From Pythium myriotylum (Eukaryota; Oomycota; Peronosporomycetes; Pythiales; Pythiaceae): a DNA stretch of 64,000 bases. Below, piece after piece: positions 21,701 to 31,456 of this stretch. Location of the stretch: the NCBI GenBank assembly GCA_023091665.1, contig JALJCQ010000009.1, positions 868,001 through 932,000 of the forward strand. Reading direction: 5' to 3'. Positions within the stretch are counted from its first letter, which is position 1. The number at the start of each line of letters is the position of its first letter. Both the position numbers and the translations under genes were made by a program. The notes under the pieces are model-generated. The model was given only the letters and a program-made list of their open reading frames with translations, made no database searches and had not been told where the DNA came from.

Positions 21701-23752
21701 CGGAAGGTAGCAGTAGACGTGTTCCTGGTGCTTTTGATGGAAATGTTTTCGACGCAACTTGAGTGGCGAAAAGCTCAACTTAAAGCGCTGTTTGTTCGCC
21801 TCGCAAAGGAAGAAGAAATTGCGATTCTCGTAGCAGCTAAGAAACGACAAGAGGAAGAAGCTGCTGCTGGAGACACAGCTTTCAAAGGAAGACAGAAGAA
21901 CAAAACTTTAATGGGTAGAAAGAAGGTCAAGAAAGCAAGCCCGACGAGTCCCAAAAAGCGCTCTCGTCGGGCTGGTCTTGACGGCAGCGCGGATAGATAT
22001 CTTCGAGGGTTGAATCGAGATCGGCTTCAAAAGTTCTTGAGACAAGGTGGACTCGTCTCTTCGCAGGATCACGACGTGGATGCTCTGTACGTTACATTGC
22101 TGGACATATCCAATGCAACACCAAGTGATATTCACTTCGACCAAATCTATGAGTGTTTTCTGGAGCTCAATTTCTTTGGTAATGCCAGCTTTGCCGTGGA
22201 TTTCTCGACATGGGAGTCAAACAAGGAGCCTCAGAAACGTGAGAGTCATCTAAACCAGAGGAAGAAAATTCTTGATGTGTGGCAGCGGATGTCAAGCTTA
22301 ACGCTTGCGCTAACAGAGAACGACCCTAACGTGTACACCCGCAACGCTGGACGTCGCCTATACGACAGAGTCGTAAACACCGTGTGCAAGACCCCCACTT
22401 CTTCTCTTCGAACCTGCGATGGTGACATTGATACTGTCGGAGCCGTACGCGAATTCTTGGGATTTGCTTGGCGTGTTGCATGCCGTCGTGCCGGCGCAAG
22501 TGCGTCGAGCAGCAGCCAGTTCGATTGGTGTCTTACAGAATTCTATCACCTCAATCAAGCAGTGAAAGTTATAATCAGCTGTGACGATCACTACGCTTCA
22601 AATTTCGAGATGGCGAATACTTCACCTGATGGACAAAGGCTAAAGGCTTCCGTCGAGGAAGGAATCATTTGCGAGCTTTTGGTGAAGCTCGCCAAGTCTT
22701 TGGAACCAAAGAATATGATGCCTTGCTGGAGAACAACCGAGTTAATCCAGGTTCAAGGTGTTCTCTTACGCTTCTCACTGTGTATTGCTCAGTTGTTCGG
22801 GTATTACAGCTCATCACAGCTCGTTACAGGGATTCGCGTCCTTGAGAAGGATCGGTGGATGGCAATGGTTCAGGATCTGTGTGTACTCGACGAACAGGTG
22901 ATTCCAGTTTCGATCTGTGAGAAACTTTTCATCGCTGCTGCTGCTCTTCAGTTGTCTGAGAGCACGAACGAAAACCAAAACCAAACCACCGAACAGGATG
23001 AGAAAACGGAAGTCTCGAGTCGAACCGATAACGTGAATCGCGAGTGCGTCATTGATAAATACAGGTTCATTGTCCTACTAGTCCATACAGCACTACAGCG
23101 GCATTATGCGACTGAACGAAAGCGAAGTGGATCCGATGGATCGAAAAAATCGAAGCAACCGATGACGTGGACAACTCCAAGGATTGTGGAGCGATTTTGC
23201 CGTGACGTAATAGCTCAGAATGCGTTCAGCATTCCAAAAAAATTCCTTAAGCTTGATTTCACTCGAAAGCTGGAGACTCCGCTGATTGCGAAGGCACTTC
23301 TCGAGATGCGGCCGTTCCTACGCCACCTTTTCTTCAAGTATGTTAAAATCGAGAACAGCGGGCACGTCGATGGGGATGAGCCAACAGCGCCGGATGCAAA
23401 CGGGGCTCTTAGGTTACTCAAGAACAAGCACAATAGCTTGACGTTTACCCAGTTTTCTAATTTCCTCCACGACTTCAATCTTCTCGAGCCAGCTGTCACT
23501 TTGAGACTCAAAACAACAATGGCCGCGGATTTGGGAGGTGTTGAGCCTCAGCTCGATGGCTATCTCTTTCGAGCAGTAATGTCAGTCGATAGCGAGGACG
23601 ACGACCGCATGGAGTTTGATGAGTTCGTCGTCGCTCTCGCGGCGCTTGCTGTGATGAAGAATCCTAATCCGTTTGTGCAATTGCATACTAAGATCGGAAT
23701 ATTTCTCAGCGAACTGAGAGCTCATGCTCGACATGAGGTGGTCACATCATGA
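18713..23752 (+). CDS. Large coiled-coil protein with C-terminal EF-hand, unknown function
   Basis: 1679 residues in one frame from the ATG at 18713. Residues 1-200 are Ser/Arg-rich and low complexity. An acidic run DDEDEEEAD lies near 245. Coiled-coil heptads occupy about 355-400 (QAELAELKAEFSSLQMEK) and 440-550. About 700-980 and 1050-1600 look globular and helical. Lys/Ser-rich tracts lie near 890-910 and 1075-1095. A single good EF-hand loop, DSEDDDRMEFDE, starts at about residue 1626 and ends close to the C-terminus, so Ca2+ response is plausible. No enzyme motif, signal peptide or membrane helix is seen. The layout is that of a scaffold or cytoskeletal/ciliary protein, but I do not recognise the family. 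It runs the same way as guanine deaminase, about 100 bp downstream. Confidence 0.8.
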   Translation: MGKELGDSEQSHASLFTAAATRFSRLSSMRSLSPPASKYRLTSVSSLSEVPVSTSSRSVFPSVGPTSPVAKKLQDLVRQVSSKSNKAFDFSDVAVTNIDRSLASPQHAKLPQKIRSSVTRMRSQLALVNNNNNEVVSSARQRRSIVLAQTQVSPTLSGGASPKRYSRRSKEMTDFQASRVKDRFSPNPISQTSTPSLVQKSAVTESGHSVIHRFMELLRPLQSSMTSLREAGSASGDDEDEEEADALFRQHERDSSRILRICCSLDNLLLAVVDTVRENKLDLMAIVCGPARELVQLTLSGVRQIAAAMVTTLPNGENVELGAFPSLTAKEERHLREFLVEIADRWSELDELLRTVYASALQAVQAELAELKAEFSSLQMEKQTLELEVIGMREFASSQNAANIAVSSNFMRLADQEESTKRPETEEGDLRQDTDNLQGYNLEQRLEEGGERRTDADEINMLKKQCDEYGRLLEMAKQEIRLSHQERQSQHARLIELSQSLLRDQEVSQLRCELQSEKKRVKLLEIESLRLRQTEIDLNSKIQSLLLNQPPGVTPKSGVRGNEPLTQHSRASSLVLRPEEVANILDGGAHGSAGQEGVEYQAALPSVSLQAFATNPVASQSRVSWLIRVVSTCEKRVGVEEDDGLTRKFLADLMISGRELEAVKAQAKLRKRASVPTIGKPPSVPRLSQRNPTKKKRINQGTPSDLYSVAISAQEWVQDLCVVTSVRQLVWVFYEQYLMAEEARRIDPQLCRFKWHRETTAPLSAFVLHYFLERHATESDALLNLRRFVGVLTKLRGEYGDIQLFCELLEGQRGQEELHFLLWILQAVSSVELGIDYDVDSEFAAKSDRITSHICTLKAMYLTRMIYQLLLVKSLKRPSPKTVLSTKQAKASQDSSADQTSSLPSSPSKRRRKSRPISANVTQSMPTIVEPAAEQTANQSIIVRARLQYAEAIRANSGFPLTLETFNNLLLSYSTSPSDEELLDRLGPYYQITGDERKVAVDVFLVLLMEMFSTQLEWRKAQLKALFVRLAKEEEIAILVAAKKRQEEEAAAGDTAFKGRQKNKTLMGRKKVKKASPTSPKKRSRRAGLDGSADRYLRGLNRDRLQKFLRQGGLVSSQDHDVDALYVTLLDISNATPSDIHFDQIYECFLELNFFGNASFAVDFSTWESNKEPQKRESHLNQRKKILDVWQRMSSLTLALTENDPNVYTRNAGRRLYDRVVNTVCKTPTSSLRTCDGDIDTVGAVREFLGFAWRVACRRAGASASSSSQFDWCLTEFYHLNQAVKVIISCDDHYASNFEMANTSPDGQRLKASVEEGIICELLVKLAKSLEPKNMMPCWRTTELIQVQGVLLRFSLCIAQLFGYYSSSQLVTGIRVLEKDRWMAMVQDLCVLDEQVIPVSICEKLFIAAAALQLSESTNENQNQTTEQDEKTEVSSRTDNVNRECVIDKYRFIVLLVHTALQRHYATERKRSGSDGSKKSKQPMTWTTPRIVERFCRDVIAQNAFSIPKKFLKLDFTRKLETPLIAKALLEMRPFLRHLFFKYVKIENSGHVDGDEPTAPDANGALRLLKNKHNSLTFTQFSNFLHDFNLLEPAVTLRLKTTMAADLGGVEPQLDGYLFRAVMSVDSEDDDRMEFDEFVVALAALAVMKNPNPFVQLHTKIGIFLSELRAHARHEVVTS

Positions 23753-24167
23753 GGCACAATGGGTGTATTGTCAACTTGCGAGTCTGCGCATGAACTGTCG
23801 CCACCTTTCAAAATTGTACTTATCAGTCTCAATCACTGACGCCTGTGCTCAGTCTGTGATAGTCCAGTGCGCGATTTACGTCCATCACATCAACTGATCG
23901 TATGATTCACGTGCAAAGTGAGGTCACCATGTGCCACTGTCGTCGACTGTCAGTTGGACGTCGAGTTGAACTTGAGCAACGTAGTCATTCGTGTGGATAG
24001 CTGTGGATTGAGACCAGCGATGAGTCGCTGAGTGTCAAGCCGACGCGGGTCGCGATTTTAGGATCTGCAAACGTCAATCCTATATCCACCAGGCAGTGCC
24101 AGCGGGTATCTCGAACTCTTGCGCTCAACCGTGTTGAGTGCGTCATCATCATCAACCTGATTTTTGG
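23753..24167. other. Intergenic, nothing recognised
   Basis: About 400 bp between the coiled-coil gene and the RNase H relic; no gene or repeat seen. Confidence 0.5.
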
Positions 24168-24827
24168 TTACTCGTTTAGAAACCTACAGTCTACTGGCGC
24201 CAGAATCATTGTGGAGCAATTTTCCACTGAACGAGATTGTTGTCGATGAAAGTCGCGATGCGTCGGCGTCCGTCTCGACGTGGGATTTAAGACCTGGCTA
24301 CTTCTGGTTTCGTCCGTGGCAAGGTTGGTGGCTGCATCAGCCGTGCGGCTCACCACGCGCGAATTGTGTCTCTAATCTCGAACGCCCATAGTGTTTACGA
24401 TGCGTCTAGCTTTTGTGTACTCGTGTTGCAAGGTCTTATTGACCGGCTCGTGGGATCTGTTCATCTGTTGAGTGATGAGGAGACTATCTCCTATGACTGT
24501 AAGGGGCCTCCAGTCGTAGCGGGAGGCTACTTTGAGACCGGTGATAAGACCATTGCACTCGACTTGATTGTTAGTTGTCGTTGAGGCTGCGTAGTAAATC
24601 GCAGCCGTATGGATGACTTCGACCTGTGAAGTGTGATCATCGTGCATAACGACGACAGCCCCTACACTGCCAGCTCCCGGATTACCCCGTGAGCCGCCAT
24701 CAAAGAGCAGGAGGTAGCGTCGCTCGGTGGTGTTGAGTCCGTCAGGCCGGCCGATCTGCACAGCGGCAAGCAGAACGACTGCAAGCACGGTTTTTACCAC
24801 AAGTTCACTCCCAGGCAGATACCGCAA
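24168..24827 (-). pseudogene. RNase H-like domain, retroelement relic with one in-frame stop
   Basis: On the reverse strand LLFDGGSRGNPGAGSVGAVV, then TNNQVECNGLITGL and LTVIGDSLLI give the first Asp, the Glu and the second Asp of the type I RNase H active site. A TAG at 24372-24374 breaks the frame, and the same frame continues with SRTADAATNLATD, matching the RNase H C-terminal block (R-x-N-x-x-ADxLAN). The left part of the open stretch begins at a TTG, not an ATG. No reverse transcriptase is nearby. Such single RNase H domains are common remnants of LTR or LINE elements in oomycete genomes. Best read as a decayed fragment. Confidence 0.7.
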
Positions 24828-25550
24828 TCGAAGTTGGGTCTGGCGGCCATCAAAAGGTTATCTAGCAATGGCGACCGGCTGGTAGCTCGCCACGTTCCAC
24901 TGGTCATCGAAGGACAAGACTGACACTCTCAAGATGGTCTCCACAAACGTGTAAACAGCTACAACATAGAACCACGGCAACGCGTGTTTTCGTCAACGGC
25001 AGACTTCAACGAGGAGAATCCACAAACCTGTGGCTATTTACTGCTTGATAACGCCAAGACCACAAGCAAAGCGTGGGCTCCGAGTCGTCGATGTCGTACC
25101 TTGATTATTTATGCTGCGCGCCAAGACTATCGATTATTTATGCCACGCGTTGGGACCAAATGAGTCGTTGATGTAAAGTCGAGACCAACGAGCCGGATGG
25201 AGACCACCCACAAGATCGCTGCGTGAACTATGGCGACGCATCCATTCTGCTGGCTGCCCATGAGCTCCACATGGCGCCAAGGAAGCGTCTCACTCTTTGA
25301 AGCGAGACGACGATCAACCAGATGCTGTTGGTCGATTACCGAAGCTAAATGTCGGGTCCATAACGTCTTTTCTCCCACCACCCATCATGGACTTCAGTAC
25401 ACACGACCCTTTTTATGCACAACAAGGCTTTGTCATCCATTGCCAACAAATCTCATCCATCACGTGAGGTCCATTGGATCCAAACTCAACCACTTCGACA
25501 AGGTCTCATTTACCAATAGCCGATCTTCGATCACAGTCAACACATCCATG
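24828..25550. other. Intergenic upstream of the first array gene
   Basis: No gene seen. The frame of the next gene runs open upstream to an ATG at 25230, but the extra ~100 residues have no counterpart in the other family members and are taken as chance. Confidence 0.5.
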
Positions 25551-26813
25551 ATGCTTCGCGGTCTCCAGCAGTCGAACCAGTTCACCGTCCTCACGGCGAA
25601 CGTCGCTGGTCTGCCAAGTGCCCTCTCGAGTAGTAAACCAGCCCAGAACACGCCTGAGCTCGGCAAGCGCATTAGCGACTTCGACATCGTCAACGTGCAG
25701 GAAGACTTCAACTACCACGCTGAACTCTACAAGGCCGACAAACACGCCCACCGCACGCCTACTAGTGGTGGGGTTCCTCTGGGCAGCGGCCTCAACACTC
25801 TGTCCAACTACAAGTTCACCAACGTCGGAGGCCTCCACCGCATCAAGTGGAGCAAATGCAGCAACGCCGAAGGTGCCGACTGCCTGACACCGAAAGGATT
25901 CACGTACACGCAGGTCGAACTGGCCGACGGCGTGTTCCTTGATGTCTACAACGTCCACACGGACGCTGGCGACAAGACTGCCGACCACGAGGCTCGTCGT
26001 GCCAACTTGGACCAGCTCGCCGACTATATCAACACCAACTCGAAAGACCAGGCTGTGGTGATCTTCGGCGACACGAACACGCGGTACACGCGTGCAGCCG
26101 ACAATGTGCGCGAGTTCGTGCAGAAGACCGGCACGACCGACGCGTGGGTGTCGTTCGCGCGCAAGGGCAACCCTCCGGCGGCCGGCGCGGAGGCGCTCAA
26201 GTGCGACAATGAGAAGACGACGAACGACTGCGAGGTGGTGGACAAGATCTTTTTCCGTGGCAACAATCTGCTCAAGCTCAACTTGGTCAAGTTCGCCACG
26301 GAGTCGGAGAAGTTCAAGGGTCCGGATGGGAAGCAGTTGTCGGACCACGTGCCGTTGTCGGCGACGTTCAGTTGGAGTGTGAGCGGTGACATCCGTCAGA
26401 GCGCAGCTGTGGGTGGTCCTCACGGCACGGCGTTCACGGATGTGGGGGCGGTTCCTGTTGGTGGTAAGGTGAAGACGATCACGGTGCGCGGTGAGAAGCG
26501 TGTGGACGCGGTGTCGATCGAGGTTGGAGACAAGACGTTCACGCACGGTGGCAAGGGTGGCACGGCGAAGTCTCTGACGCTAAATGCTGATGAGGTAGTG
26601 ACGTCGGCTGAGATTCACTGGGACAAGAAGGATGGCAATACTCGCGTGTTCTACGTGAAGTTCTCGACCAGCGCCGGGCGATCGGTCGAGGTGGGCACGA
26701 AGTCGTCGGACAAGGTCACTTACACGGCACCGACAGGTTGGCAGATCTCTGGCTTCCATGGTCGTGCTGAAGATGGGGTGGATGGTCTAGGTGTGATCTA
26801 TACTAAGGCGTAA
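25551..26813 (+). CDS. EEP (DNase I/sphingomyelinase-type) domain + jacalin-like lectin protein, array gene 1
   Basis: 420 residues from ATG 25551 (an adjacent ATG at 25548 would add one Met). Residues 10-275 are an endonuclease/exonuclease/phosphatase fold: N17 in TANVAGLP, E51 in VQEDFNYH, H136/D138 in VHTDAG, D174/N176 in FGDTNTRYT and D265-H266 in SDHVPLS give the whole DNase I-type metal and catalytic set. Residues 282-420 are a jacalin-like lectin: GGPHGT, KVKTITVR, VDAVSIEV, THGGKGG, FHGRA and VDGLGVIY. Members cleave nucleic acid or phosphodiester lipids; the substrate here is unknown. C103, C111, C218 and C227 are kept across the array. No signal peptide precedes the domain. From 25885 to 26758 the DNA is identical to array gene 2. 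Confidence 0.88.
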   Translation: MLRGLQQSNQFTVLTANVAGLPSALSSSKPAQNTPELGKRISDFDIVNVQEDFNYHAELYKADKHAHRTPTSGGVPLGSGLNTLSNYKFTNVGGLHRIKWSKCSNAEGADCLTPKGFTYTQVELADGVFLDVYNVHTDAGDKTADHEARRANLDQLADYINTNSKDQAVVIFGDTNTRYTRAADNVREFVQKTGTTDAWVSFARKGNPPAAGAEALKCDNEKTTNDCEVVDKIFFRGNNLLKLNLVKFATESEKFKGPDGKQLSDHVPLSATFSWSVSGDIRQSAAVGGPHGTAFTDVGAVPVGGKVKTITVRGEKRVDAVSIEVGDKTFTHGGKGGTAKSLTLNADEVVTSAEIHWDKKDGNTRVFYVKFSTSAGRSVEVGTKSSDKVTYTAPTGWQISGFHGRAEDGVDGLGVIYTKA

Positions 26814-27529
26814 ATGGGTATGGATTGGTGTCACCATTGAGAGCGTGGTGTTGAAGTCAACCCAAACAGATAGGGCGCAGATCTTGCTGCGATACGTTTT
26901 TAGTACTGCGATGCCCCTCCAAAGCCGGTAAAGTTGAAGTCTATTGAGCGCAATTATCAATAGTGTGCTCTAATAGCTGGAGGTCTGTGCAGCACGCCGA
27001 AAGTGTCAGTGCGTCATCATTCATTCAGGAAGTACTGTTGTTACCTTGTGAATGAAGACGAGAAGCGACAGCAAATCTGAGAGACGTCGCTGCGACATTG
27101 CTAGTGGAGCCATGAGACACCACGGAAGTTAATTAATCGCGACCAGCGCATCCTTTCATCAGCCACGAGGTTGTTCAGAGCGTATTTAGTCCCGTTAGTC
27201 GAACCTGCCATTGCCTTAGGAGGCAGCGGAATTTTTTCTACTCGAGATGCAGACGAGGATTGGCAGTCTCCCAGAACTCTCCAAAACTAAACGTTTACGC
27301 TTGAATGCCGGGAAGAAGACTTCATGTAATCGATTGGTGCCTCTCCCCTTTTGCAATCAAATCCCAGGTTTGATGATGATGATGAAGGTGAAGTCTATTG
27401 AGCGCAATAAATGTATCCTAATAGCTGGAGCTCTGATGCGATCCTGGTCTTACCGTGGGTCAACCTGGCTGACTAGCCAGGGCTGTAAGTCGGAGGCGTG
27501 GAGGGGTCCGGGATGTGGACCGCCGAGCT
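26814..27529. other. Intergenic with a short repeated motif
   Basis: No gene. A block GAAGTCTATTGAGCGCAAT ... TAATAGCTGGAG occurs twice, at about 26935-26985 and 27388-27433, suggesting a small degraded repeat. Confidence 0.5.
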
Positions 27530-27949
27530 TCACAATATCGCGGGGTTGGTGTCAGCCCGCGCGACGTGGGCGATTACCGCTCCTGCGCCACCGGGGCCAG
27601 GATTGCCGTTGGAGCTTCTGTCGAAGAGGAGCACCATCTTGGGCGAGTTGACGGGAGGCAACTCGTGGTCCAGTTCGTGAACCTGGTCGAACAGGCTGCG
27701 GAACTTGGATATAAACCCCGTCGTGAAGTCCGGCGCGTCTGGTTGTTGCGTGAGACGATACTGCAATGTGTCGAGCACCCGGTGGCAGCTTGCTGAGTGC
27801 ACTCCGGCTGCCTGGGAGGGGGTCCACGCTCTGTCTTGATCGGCCATGCTGTTGCGCCAAGCGTTGATCACCACGAGCGTCTCTAGCGTCAGCTGCTGCC
27901 AGACCACTTGAAAATCCCAGGTTTGATAGTTTTGCGGCTCGATCACCAT
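27530..27949 (-). pseudogene. Truncated RNase H-like fragment
   Basis: A 139-codon frame whose last 40 residues, VLLFDRSSNGNPGPGGAGAV, match the first strand and loop of a retroelement RNase H (compare LLFDGGSRGNPG at 24.7 kb). The catalytic Asp is kept, but the rest of the domain is missing before the stop. The preceding ~100 residues could be linker or the tail of a lost reverse transcriptase. Not a working enzyme. Confidence 0.5.
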
Positions 27950-28620
27950 CGAGTACTAATCACGTTCATCGCTCATCGACTTCATTGACAACAAAAGAGA
28001 CGGATGTGTGGACCAGTGGATTGAATGCGATTGCGTTTCGCCATGGTACGTAGCAGCGCGTACCATTGCACCCCACGTGTGGATGACAATCTTCGCGTTT
28101 TGTGTGGTCTACTGCTGTGCGGGAAGTCCGCCAGGCCACGCGATGGTGAGTACCTTATCAACTTCAGAAGTCAATTTTGGAAGTCATCCACCAAGCTGTT
28201 GCTGTGTACAAGGTCACTCTAATTGAACTGGCGCTGTGTACAGCATGATCTGATCAGATGAGAGGAGCTTTGCTGAACATGGGACTTCCATCCAACTTCA
28301 ATCGGGAGCTGCATGTACTGATAGATGAGTTGTTCGGACAGACGATGAGGATTAGTACACGCATTGTCCTTCAGACAAAGTACCAGCTGCAATAATCCGC
28401 ATAGAAACAAGAACACTCTGAGCCCAACCTGGGCAACAGTTCATCCACATGGTCAAGCGTGGAAACGCATCTGGCCTCCATCCGATGGCTCTGTGTGGCG
28501 CCCAGCAGCTTGAAGATTGGAACCCACCTGTACTCAAGAAACCCGAGCTGTCCACAGTCCGGTTGACTGGCCGTGTTCTGTACAAGATGGAGACCTACCA
28601 TCCACATGTTGCAGGTCTCA
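27950..28620. other. Intergenic, nothing recognised
   Basis: About 670 bp between the RNase H fragment and the double hairpin; small frames only. Confidence 0.45.
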
Positions 28621-28731
28621 TCCATTATCGCCATGGTTCCGTATGCCTCGAGTCCAGGCATACGGACCCATCGCGATAATGGGAGTAAACAAGCAACGCT
28701 GTCCAGCCTGGACTGCGTTGCTCGTTTACTC
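28621..28731. repeat. Two abutting long hairpins upstream of array gene 2
   Basis: First hairpin: arms 28621-28648 and 28656-28683 (28 bases, about three mismatches, 7-base loop). Second: arms 28683-28706 and 28708-28731 (24 bases, two mismatches, 1-base loop). They share base 28683, so the pair forms one continuous structure ending 84 bp before the ATG of the next gene. It could be a small foldback element or a structured 5' region. Confidence 0.85.
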
Positions 28732-28814
28732 TGGGGCCTTCGATCAGAAGCGCATTCTCCAATTCTCCCTGTGAAGTAGCGACCAACTCTTTTGGCAGCT
28801 CACCTGAAGAAAAG

Positions 28815-30077
28815 ATGCTTCGCGGTCTCCAGCAGTCGAACCAGTTCACCGTCCTCACGGCCAACGTCGCCGGCCTCCCAGGAATCATCTCAAGCAGCGA
28901 CCCTGCCAAGAACACGCCTGAGCTCGGCAAACGCATCAGCGACTTCGACATCGTCAACGTGCAGGAAGACTTCAACTACCACGCCACGCTGTACGAGAAC
29001 GATAAACATCCCCACCGCACGCCTACCAGTGGCGGCGTGCCTTTCGGAAGTGGTCTCAACACTTTGTCCAACTTCAAGTTCACCAACGTCGGAGGCCTCC
29101 ACCGCGTCAAATGGAGCAAATGCAACAACGACGAGGGTGCCGACTGTTTGACACCGAAAGGATTCACGTACACGCAGGTCGAACTGGCCGACGGCGTGTT
29201 CCTTGATGTCTACAACGTCCACACGGACGCTGGCGACAAGACTGCCGACCACGAGGCTCGTCGTGCCAACTTGGACCAGCTCGCCGACTATATCAACACC
29301 AACTCGAAAGACCAGGCTGTGGTGATCTTCGGCGACACGAACACGCGGTACACGCGTGCAGCCGACAATGTGCGCGAGTTCGTGCAGAAGACCGGCACGA
29401 CCGACGCGTGGGTGTCGTTCGCGCGCAAGGGCAACCCTCCGGCGGCCGGCGCGGAGGCGCTCAAGTGCGACAATGAGAAGACGACGAACGACTGCGAGGT
29501 GGTGGACAAGATCTTTTTCCGTGGCAACAATCTGCTCAAGCTCAACTTGGTCAAGTTCGCCACGGAGTCGGAGAAGTTCAAGGGTCCGGATGGGAAGCAG
29601 TTGTCGGACCACGTGCCGTTGTCGGCGACGTTCAGTTGGAGTGTGAGCGGTGACATCCGTCAGAGCGCAGCTGTGGGTGGTCCTCACGGCACGGCGTTCA
29701 CGGATGTGGGGGCGGTTCCTGTTGGTGGTAAGGTGAAGACGATCACGGTGCGCGGTGAGAAGCGTGTGGACGCGGTGTCGATCGAGGTTGGAGACAAGAC
29801 GTTCACGCACGGTGGCAAGGGTGGCACGGCGAAGTCTCTGACGCTAAATGCTGATGAGGTAGTGACGTCGGCTGAGATTCACTGGGACAAGAAGGATGGC
29901 AATACTCGCGTGTTCTACGTGAAGTTCTCGACCAGCGCCGGGCGATCGGTCGAGGTGGGCACGAAGTCGTCGGACAAGGTCACTTACACGGCACCGACAG
30001 GTTGGCAGATCTCTGGCTTCCACGGTCGTGCTGAAAATGAGGTGGACGGTCTTGGCGTGATCTACACGAAGGCGTAA
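28815..30077 (+). CDS. EEP domain + jacalin-like lectin protein, array gene 2
   Basis: 420 residues, same layout and complete active site as gene 1. The first 334 bp differ from gene 1 at many sites, bases 29149-30022 show no difference from 25885-26758, and the last ~55 bp differ again. This is the signature of gene conversion rather than a fresh duplication. The N-terminal part is instead closer to gene 4 (shared GIISSSDPAKNTPELGKRIS). A double hairpin sits just upstream. Confidence 0.9.
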   Translation: MLRGLQQSNQFTVLTANVAGLPGIISSSDPAKNTPELGKRISDFDIVNVQEDFNYHATLYENDKHPHRTPTSGGVPFGSGLNTLSNFKFTNVGGLHRVKWSKCNNDEGADCLTPKGFTYTQVELADGVFLDVYNVHTDAGDKTADHEARRANLDQLADYINTNSKDQAVVIFGDTNTRYTRAADNVREFVQKTGTTDAWVSFARKGNPPAAGAEALKCDNEKTTNDCEVVDKIFFRGNNLLKLNLVKFATESEKFKGPDGKQLSDHVPLSATFSWSVSGDIRQSAAVGGPHGTAFTDVGAVPVGGKVKTITVRGEKRVDAVSIEVGDKTFTHGGKGGTAKSLTLNADEVVTSAEIHWDKKDGNTRVFYVKFSTSAGRSVEVGTKSSDKVTYTAPTGWQISGFHGRAENEVDGLGVIYTKA

Positions 30078-31456
30078 GCCTCGAGGGTGCTTCGAAGAGT
30101 TTAATTTGGTGTAAAGATGCATTAGTAGAGAGCCCGGGATGGTTTGTAGCTCGTTCGCCGGGTCTAAGAGTGTCAATATAGGTTGAAAGATGCGTGGTCA
30201 ATCCGATCGATTTGAATCAAAGCTTGGGACCTCTCAGCTGGCACCCATTCGAGCCTTCTCTAGATTGTCGAAGGCAGTAGCTTCGGTCTCAATGACAAAA
30301 CCCCACAAACACAGAAGACCGCCGCCAAACGGGAGAATGAATATCAAAAATCAGTGAACAGCGCAGCCCTTGCGGTAAGCTAGTATTCGAGCCTCGCTAC
30401 AGTAGGGTTAGATGTAGTTTGTTGAGCATCTTCCCTTTTCGAGTCACCAGATCGATTAGTGAGTTACACTCGTTGAATATCTAGCCAACACTCCTCTTCT
30501 TTGTTTGAGCGGGAAGCTGCTCTTAGAATCTTCGGTCTATCGAATCTTCGTCACATGACGAAGCCACGCTTGAGCATACTGTAGGGTGCACAAGTGCCTC
30601 AAAGATACAGATGGATGAATCCTCCTAAACGGCTGAAGTCGGCGAATGATGCGTCAATCGTTCTTGAAGTTGAATCTTTTCGTTCGGGGGTACTACACTT
30701 CCCAGCATGACACCATCCGGCCGTTGCGCGTCACTCGCGGACAGAACCGCGACAGGAAGAACCCAACACATCCGCTCTCAAGCGAGCTCCCAGTTCGATT
30801 TGAATCATGGAAGGGGGGTGGGGGGGTGGGGGACTTGTGTGTACTGTATCAAGGAACCGCTACGAATGTGAAGCGAGCCGACCTTGCATCATTATCGGCA
30901 CTCGATTCTGTAGAACTCAAAGGGCAAGACACGTACACAGTGCTCGATTCGATTCGCTTTCGCATCATGGTCTCCCCCTTCCTCAGTCGGAAGAGTTCGT
31001 GATGCCTGGGGTCGCATCTTGGAGGAGATGTGTCAACTAAATAGATTGCTGATGGGATACCACCTCGGGATACCTCGTATAATTAATTCCGACATCATCA
31101 CTAGCTGAACTCATCGCGTAATCCGACTCAAATGTCACGTTTAAATTGATATTGGTGTATTAATTGATCAACTAACTTTCAACTATGGCAAGTGTTTGAA
31201 CCTCCTTGCTCAAGCTGATAACTCGTGATGATGCAAAATTCCACGCCGAAAGATTGACCGAAAGCCTTCTGCTCTTCAAGCACCGTACACACAGCACAGA
31301 TGCGCTCGGTGATGGATTCTTGAAGTCTTTAGACGGGGAGGTACAAGGGGCACTCTCTTCGTGAGCACGGCCGGAGGAAGGCACTGTCCTCCAAACCCTC
31401 ACTTTCGCTTTCGCCTCGCAAGCCTCAAGCCCCGTCCTCAGATCCTCCACACCAAG
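30078..31456. other. Intergenic, 1.4 kb, with a G-rich tract
   Basis: No gene seen. The tract at 30813-30832 is G6-T-G7-T-G5, able to form a G-quadruplex. A CT-rich element CTCACTTTCGCTTTCGCCTC at 31398-31417, 40-59 bp before the next ATG, resembles the oomycete initiator/FPR promoter and recurs before other array genes. Confidence 0.5.
31398..31417 (+). promoter_or_regulatory. Probable core promoter of array gene 3
   Basis: CTCACTTTCGCTTTCG resembles the oomycete Inr-FPR pattern. Related elements lie before genes 5 (about 35160), 12 (47141, CTCACTTCGCAATCTGC) and 13 (49121, GCTCACTTTGCAATCTTC), at about 35-75 bp from each ATG. Confidence 0.5.

Noticed and set aside
24372..24827. A functional secreted RNase H (hydrophobic N-terminal stretch)
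   Set aside because: The stretch begins at TTG, the C-terminal block is cut off by TAG, and sister fragments are decayed.
25230..25550. 107-residue N-terminal extension of array gene 1
   Set aside because: No counterpart in the 12 other genes; family start is MLRxLQ.
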